From Acetobacteraceae bacterium (lineage in GTDB: Bacteria > Pseudomonadota > Alphaproteobacteria > Acetobacterales > Acetobacteraceae): a stretch of DNA of 8,549 nucleotides. Below are positions 5,690-8,549 of this stretch, piece after piece. The stretch is from assembly GCA_025356735.1 (NCBI GenBank), contig JANXRT010000210.1, positions 1-8,549 on the forward strand. The letters run 5' to 3'. A model generated the notes under the pieces. It saw only the letters and a program-made list of their open reading frames with translations, was not told the origin of the DNA and searched no databases. A program made the position numbers and the translations under genes. Each line of letters starts with the position of its first letter. The stretch's first letter is position 1.

Positions 5690-7495
5690 ATGCGCGTATT
5701 CCTGCCTGGATTGTTGGTCGGCACCGCCCTGGCAACGGGTGCCATGGCGCAGACGCCACCGCACAACGTCATCCTGTTCGTGGCCGACGGGCTGCGCCCG
5801 ACCTCGGTGACGCCGCGGGTAGCGCCGGCGATGCACGCGCTGATGCAGCGCGGGGTGCGCTTCACCAACACGCACTCGCTGTTTCCGACCTTCACCACCG
5901 CCAACGCCTCGACGATGGCGACCGGCCACCTGCTCGGCGACACCGGCGATTTCTCCAACACGATCTATTCCGGGTTCCGGGTGCCGGCTTCGGGGGGCAG
6001 CGTGACGCCGTTTCTCGAGAACGATGCGGTGCTCGGCCAGATGAACCAGCAGTTCGGCGGCAACTACCTCAACGAGGAGTCGATCGTGGCGGCGGCGCGC
6101 GCCCAGGGCTATTCCACGGCAACCATCGGCAAGGTCGGCCCGGTGCACATCTTCGACCTGACCGAACCGACCGGGCAGGTGACGATCAACATCGACGACG
6201 CGACCGGGGCAGCCACCGGCATTCCGCTGTCGGCGGAGGTGCAAGCCGCCCTGACCGCCGCCGCACTGCCGCTCGTGGCACCCGCCCGCGGCCCCAACGG
6301 CGTGTCGGGCAATGCGACCACGGCCGGCACCAAGGTCGCCAACGTCTTCCAGCAGCAGTATTTCGCCAGCGCCGCGACGGAGGTCGTGCTGCCCCTGTTC
6401 GCCAGGCGCGGCAAGCCGTTCGTCATGGTGTTCTGGTCGCGCGATCCGGACGGCACGCAGCATAACCAGGGCGACAGCCTGCTCAGCCTGACCCCCGGCA
6501 TCAACGGGCCGACGTCGGTGTCGGCCGTGCACAACGCCGACAACGACCTGCAGCAGCTTCTGACCGCATTGCGCCAGCTTGGCCTTGAGCGCACCACCGA
6601 TGTGATCGTCACCGCGGATCATGGCTTCTCGACCATTTCCAAGCGGAGCGCGACCTCCAGCGCGGTGCGCTACGGCTATCCGGGCGTGCCGGCAGGCCTG
6701 CTGCCGAAGGGTTTCGTCGCGATCGACCTGGCGATCGGGCTCGGGCTGAAGCTGTTTGATCCTGACGCCAACTATGCCGTGGTCGACCCGATGTCGGCCA
6801 CCACCGCCAATGGCAGCACGGTGATCGGCGATGACCCGGACAACCCGCTGGTGGTGGTCGCGGCGAATGGCGGGTCGGACCTCGTCTATGTCCGCCAGGG
6901 CGACATAGCCACGCTTCAGCAGGTCGTCAGCCTTTTGAGCGGGCAGGACTACACCGGCGGCCTGTTCGTGGATGACGCATTCGGCGCCGTGGCGGGCACG
7001 CTGCCGATGAGCGCGATCGGCCTGAAAGGGTCGGCGGTCACGCCGCAGCCCTCGGTCGCGATCAGCTTCACGAACTATGACATCGGCTGCGACACGCCGA
7101 CCGCCTGCGGCGTCGAGGTGGCCGATAGCGGGCTGCAACAGGGCCAGGGCATGCACGGCACCTTTGGCCGCGCCGACACGCTGATCACGATGGGTGCCGT
7201 CGGACCGGATTTCCTGCGCAACTTCGTCGATCCGGCGCCCGCCAGCAACGCCGATGTCGGGATGACGGTGGCCAGCATCCTGCATCTCGACATCCCGGCC
7301 AAGGGCAAGCTGATCGGCCGCGTGCTGTCCGAGGCGACGATCAGCGGCGTGGGCATGCCGGGCTACTCCAGCCAGACACTCGACTCGGCGCCGGACGCGA
7401 ACGGCAACGTCACCCGGTTGAGCTATCAGGTTCTGGGCACGACCTATTATTTTGATGCCGCCGGTTATCCGGGGCGGACGCTGGGCTTGCAGTAA
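5690..7495 (+). CDS. Secreted type I phosphodiesterase / nucleotide pyrophosphatase-like phosphatase
   Basis: The 601-aa product belongs to the alkaline phosphatase superfamily. Residues 1-20 form a Sec signal peptide (M-R-V-F-L-P-G-L-L-V-G-T-A-L-A-T-G, cleavage A-M-A|Q), so it acts in the periplasm or outside. The mature enzyme begins V-I-L-F-V-A-D-G-L-R-P, with metal ligand Asp33. It continues with P-T-F-T-T-A-N (66-72), matching the NPP nucleophile motif, so Thr69 is the likely nucleophile and Asn72 the transition-state ligand. Further ligands are Asp254 and His258 in D-P-D-G-T-Q-H, Asp310-His311 in T-A-D-H-G-F, and His489 in G-M-H-G-T-F-G-R. That completes a two-zinc site. Substrate specificity (nucleotide pyrophosphates, phosphodiesters, phospholipid headgroups) cannot be read from the sequence. 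GGAG at 5679-5682 supports the start. The frame is uninterrupted, unlike its left neighbours. A related enzyme ends at 8332 on the other strand. Confidence 0.9.
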   Translation: MRVFLPGLLVGTALATGAMAQTPPHNVILFVADGLRPTSVTPRVAPAMHALMQRGVRFTNTHSLFPTFTTANASTMATGHLLGDTGDFSNTIYSGFRVPASGGSVTPFLENDAVLGQMNQQFGGNYLNEESIVAAARAQGYSTATIGKVGPVHIFDLTEPTGQVTINIDDATGAATGIPLSAEVQAALTAAALPLVAPARGPNGVSGNATTAGTKVANVFQQQYFASAATEVVLPLFARRGKPFVMVFWSRDPDGTQHNQGDSLLSLTPGINGPTSVSAVHNADNDLQQLLTALRQLGLERTTDVIVTADHGFSTISKRSATSSAVRYGYPGVPAGLLPKGFVAIDLAIGLGLKLFDPDANYAVVDPMSATTANGSTVIGDDPDNPLVVVAANGGSDLVYVRQGDIATLQQVVSLLSGQDYTGGLFVDDAFGAVAGTLPMSAIGLKGSAVTPQPSVAISFTNYDIGCDTPTACGVEVADSGLQQGQGMHGTFGRADTLITMGAVGPDFLRNFVDPAPASNADVGMTVASILHLDIPAKGKLIGRVLSEATISGVGMPGYSSQTLDSAPDANGNVTRLSYQVLGTTYYFDAAGYPGRTLGLQ

Positions 7496-7503
7496 GCGTC
7501 GGC

Positions 7504-7525
7504 GGAGGCGCTCCGAGGCGCTTCC
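7504..7525. terminator. Hairpin after the phosphatase gene
   Basis: GGAGGCGC (7504-7511) and GCGCTTCC (7518-7525) form an 8-bp stem with one G-U wobble and a six-base loop, nine bases past the stop codon at 7493-7495. There is no U tract, so efficiency as an intrinsic terminator is uncertain. The place, between convergent genes, suits termination. Confidence 0.4.
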
Positions 7526-7531
7526 CCGGCG

Positions 7532-7559
7532 GGGTCGAGGGGCAACCTCCCCTGAGCCC
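7532..7559. terminator. Second hairpin between convergent genes
   Basis: AGGGG (7538-7542) pairs with CCCCT (7549-7553) around loop caacct. An outer GGGT/GCCC pairing (7532-7535 with 7556-7559) is separated by a small internal loop. Similar GGGGC-AAC-GCCCC hairpins are common after genes in Acetobacteraceae. It stops two bases short of the minus-strand gene's stop codon, so it could serve transcripts from either side. Confidence 0.4.
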
Positions 7560-7561
7560 TC

Positions 7562-8158
7562 CTAATCGTCGTCGATGCCGCCGCTGGTCTCACGCGACAT
7601 GTCCAGCGTGAAGCGCAAATTGTAGCTGAACCCAGTGGCCACGTTTGGAAAATTGGCGAAGCCGACCTGTTGCCAAAGAGTGCGCTCATAAAGCACCTGG
7701 TTGAAGTCGAAGGAATAAAGCTCCTGGCGGCGCTGGCTTGCGCTGTCGGAAACGTCGCGCAGCGACACGGTCCAGCGTGTCCTGTCCAAACCGGGCTCCG
7801 TCGAATACAAGCCGCGGATTGCGCACGGCATCAGCGACAGTGAAAGCCTGTTGATGGCGGTCGCCGGATGTCGATCGAGTTCGCTCCTCGGAAGGCCGGT
7901 CGAAATGACGCCGTGATCCTGAAGCGTTTGCAGCCGTGCAAGCAACGCCACCCGGTCGACCGTCACACGGACACGGCGCGAACCCTCCGGAGTCGACGCG
8001 CCGACAACAAGGTCGAGTAACCCGGCGGCGTCCGCTTTTCCATCGTGAGCGCCGACGATGGCCTGACAGCCGGTGGACTCGGGAGGCTGGACGGCACCCG
8101 GATCATCAGGCGGCGAGGACAGCAGCGAACTTGCGAGAAGTATCATGGATGCGAGCAT
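7562..8158 (-). CDS. Exported protein of unknown function (198 aa)
   Basis: I do not recognise the family. The N-terminus M-L-A-S-M-I-L-L-A-S-S-L-L-S-S is a short hydrophobic leader without a positively charged n-region, followed by a Pro/Asp-rich linker (16-28), so export is likely but the signal type is unclear. A second Met at residue 5 is a possible start; GAGGG four bases before the first ATG favours 8158. The mature part has two cysteines (31 and 112) that could form a disulfide. A middle segment R-V-R-V-T-V-D-R-V-A-L-L-A-R-L looks like a strand then a helix. The end is aromatic-rich (S-F-D-F-N-Q-V-L-Y-E-R-T-L-W; G-F-S-Y-N-L-R-F-T-L-D-M) and closes G-G-I-D-D-D. No catalytic motif was seen. 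It sits between two exported phosphatases, with a structured leader upstream. The frame is clean and codon use matches its neighbours. Confidence 0.6.
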   Translation of the reverse strand: MLASMILLASSLLSSPPDDPGAVQPPESTGCQAIVGAHDGKADAAGLLDLVVGASTPEGSRRVRVTVDRVALLARLQTLQDHGVISTGLPRSELDRHPATAINRLSLSLMPCAIRGLYSTEPGLDRTRWTVSLRDVSDSASQRRQELYSFDFNQVLYERTLWQQVGFANFPNVATGFSYNLRFTLDMSRETSGGIDDD

Positions 8159-8180
8159 GCACCCTCAACAGGGAAGCTGA

Positions 8181-8204
8181 TCCAGGGGTTCATCAGACCC
8201 TGGA
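8181..8204. repeat. Inverted repeat in the leader of the 198-aa gene
   Basis: TCCAGGG (8181-8187) and CCCTGGA (8198-8204) are perfect 7-bp inverted arms around a ten-base loop; pairing can be extended with one bulged C. In the minus-strand transcript this would be a hairpin about 23 bases before the ATG at 8158, close enough to influence translation or to be an operator. Confidence 0.5.
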
Positions 8205-8208
8205 CGTG

Positions 8209-8227
8209 TCATACGACATTCATACGA
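8209..8227. repeat. TCATACGA direct repeat, 11-bp period
   Basis: TCATACGA occurs at 8209-8216 and again at 8220-8227. The starts are 11 bp apart, about one helical turn, so both would face the same side of the DNA. It lies upstream of the 198-aa gene and next to the inverted repeat. This is the spacing expected of a regulator's paired half-sites, but it may be chance. Confidence 0.4.
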
Positions 8228-8257
8228 TCCTGAACGACGGCGGGCTGGGGGAGGACA

Positions 8258-8287
8258 GATATAAGCTAACATGTGCGATCCTGTCGT
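8258..8287 (-). promoter_or_regulatory. Possible sigma-70-like promoter for the 198-aa gene
   Basis: On the minus strand ACGACA (8282-8287) and TATATC (8258-8263) match four of six positions each of the -35 and -10 consensus, with an 18-bp spacer. Transcription would start near 8250, giving a leader of about 90 bases that contains the direct and inverted repeats. The site lies just after the palindrome that closes the upstream gene. Confidence 0.3.
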
Positions 8288-8296
8288 CGAGCACCT

Positions 8297-8324
8297 CCGG
8301 CCAGGCGCACGTGCGTCTGGCCGG
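8297..8324 (-). terminator. Strong hairpin after the second phosphatase gene
   Basis: A nearly perfect 28-bp palindrome centred between 8310 and 8311. Its arms 8297-8308 and 8313-8324 pair over 12 positions around loop ACGT. The single irregular pair is G-U on the plus-strand RNA and A-C on the minus-strand RNA. It lies eight bases past the stop of the minus-strand gene, where a terminator is expected. No U tract follows on that strand. Confidence 0.5.
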
Positions 8325-8331
8325 GTGCGTG

Positions 8332-8549
8332 TCAGCGCACTGCGCCGGGCAGCACCGCGGTGCCTTCCTGGCGCACCGCCTTGAGGTCACGCGGATTGAA
8401 CCCGAGCGCGCGCAGGATGGTCGGCGCGATCTGGCGCGTCTCGACCACATTGTCCACGACGTGAAGCTCGATGTCGGGCGCGCTTACCAGCAGGGCCACG
8501 TTGCGGTCGTCGTTGCTGAAGCCGCCATGCTCGGCGAGCTTGCTGCCGC
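8332..8549 (-). CDS. Alkaline-phosphatase-superfamily (nucleotide pyrophosphatase-like) protein, C-terminal part
   Basis: The last 71 codons are visible; the rest runs off the window. The segment K-L-A-E-H-G-G-F-S-N-D-D-R-N-V-A-L-L-V-S corresponds to the C-terminal metal-ligand His region of type I phosphodiesterase/nucleotide pyrophosphatase-like enzymes. It is followed by V-E-T-R-Q-I-A-P-T-I-L-R-A-L-G-F-N-P, the usual closing helix in which the enzyme 'applies' to all targets (Q-I-A-P-T-I-L-x-A-L-G). It ends V-L-P-G-A-V-R and TGA (8332-8334). This makes it related in superfamily to the complete phosphatase at 5690-7495 but clearly not a recent copy. Its catalytic Thr/Ser and first metal site are not visible. 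The frame is intact as far as seen. Confidence 0.75.
   Translation of the reverse strand, partial: GSKLAEHGGFSNDDRNVALLVSAPDIELHVVDNVVETRQIAPTILRALGFNPRDLKAVRQEGTAVLPGAVR

Noticed and set aside
5666..7285. 539-codon open frame on the minus strand opposite the phosphatase
   Set aside because: Composition is His/Arg/Gly-rich nonsense without motifs; it is the antisense shadow of a strongly supported gene in GC-rich DNA.

Overview
The window reads as chromosomal DNA of a high-GC alphaproteobacterium. GC-rich third codon positions and the protein families present (bicovalent-FAD oxidoreductase, DinB, a HAD phosphatase fused to a HerA-type ATPase, paired nucleotide-pyrophosphatase-like phosphatases) recall Acetobacteraceae/Rhodospirillales. 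This placement is inferred from protein style, not from any marker gene.

Layout. 1-~134: right end of an IS630-family element, cut by the window edge. 169-977: two overlapping plus-strand genes, a 128-aa beta-repeat-like protein and a DinB protein that appears to have lost its middle. 995-2499 (minus): wreck of a Tat-exported, berberine-bridge-type FAD oxidoreductase carrying four single-base losses, one in-frame stop and one probable large deletion. 2500-2711: non-coding, with a perfect 15-bp tandem duplication. 2712-2948 (minus): small unrecognised protein. 2949-3173: nothing supportable. 3174-4884 (plus): HAD phosphatase + HerA/DUF87 ATPase fusion, broken by one inserted base before its last ~70 residues. 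4891-5548 (minus): shortened secreted/propeller-like protein with one frameshift and one nonsense codon. 5549-5689: AT-rich divergent intergenic region. 5690-7495 (plus): intact secreted type I phosphodiesterase/nucleotide pyrophosphatase. 7496-7561: two hairpins between convergent genes. 7562-8158 (minus): unrecognised secreted protein with a structured leader. 8297-8324: strong palindrome. 8332-8549 (minus): C-terminal end of a second phosphatase of the same superfamily, running off the window.

The main message is a contrast. Between about 550 and 5550 nearly every gene is damaged (five frameshifts of FAD/HAD type plus one in the propeller gene, two nonsense codons, probable internal deletions), and the segment borders an IS element. 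From 5690 on the genes look intact. This fits an accessory segment in decay. Several lesions are one-base changes in short A/T runs, so sequencing error must be excluded. The functional theme of the intact part is exported phosphate-ester hydrolysis: two related phosphatases flank an unknown exported protein. No CRISPR array, tRNA, rRNA or defence system was seen. The most unusual gene architecture is the HAD-HerA/DUF87 fusion.
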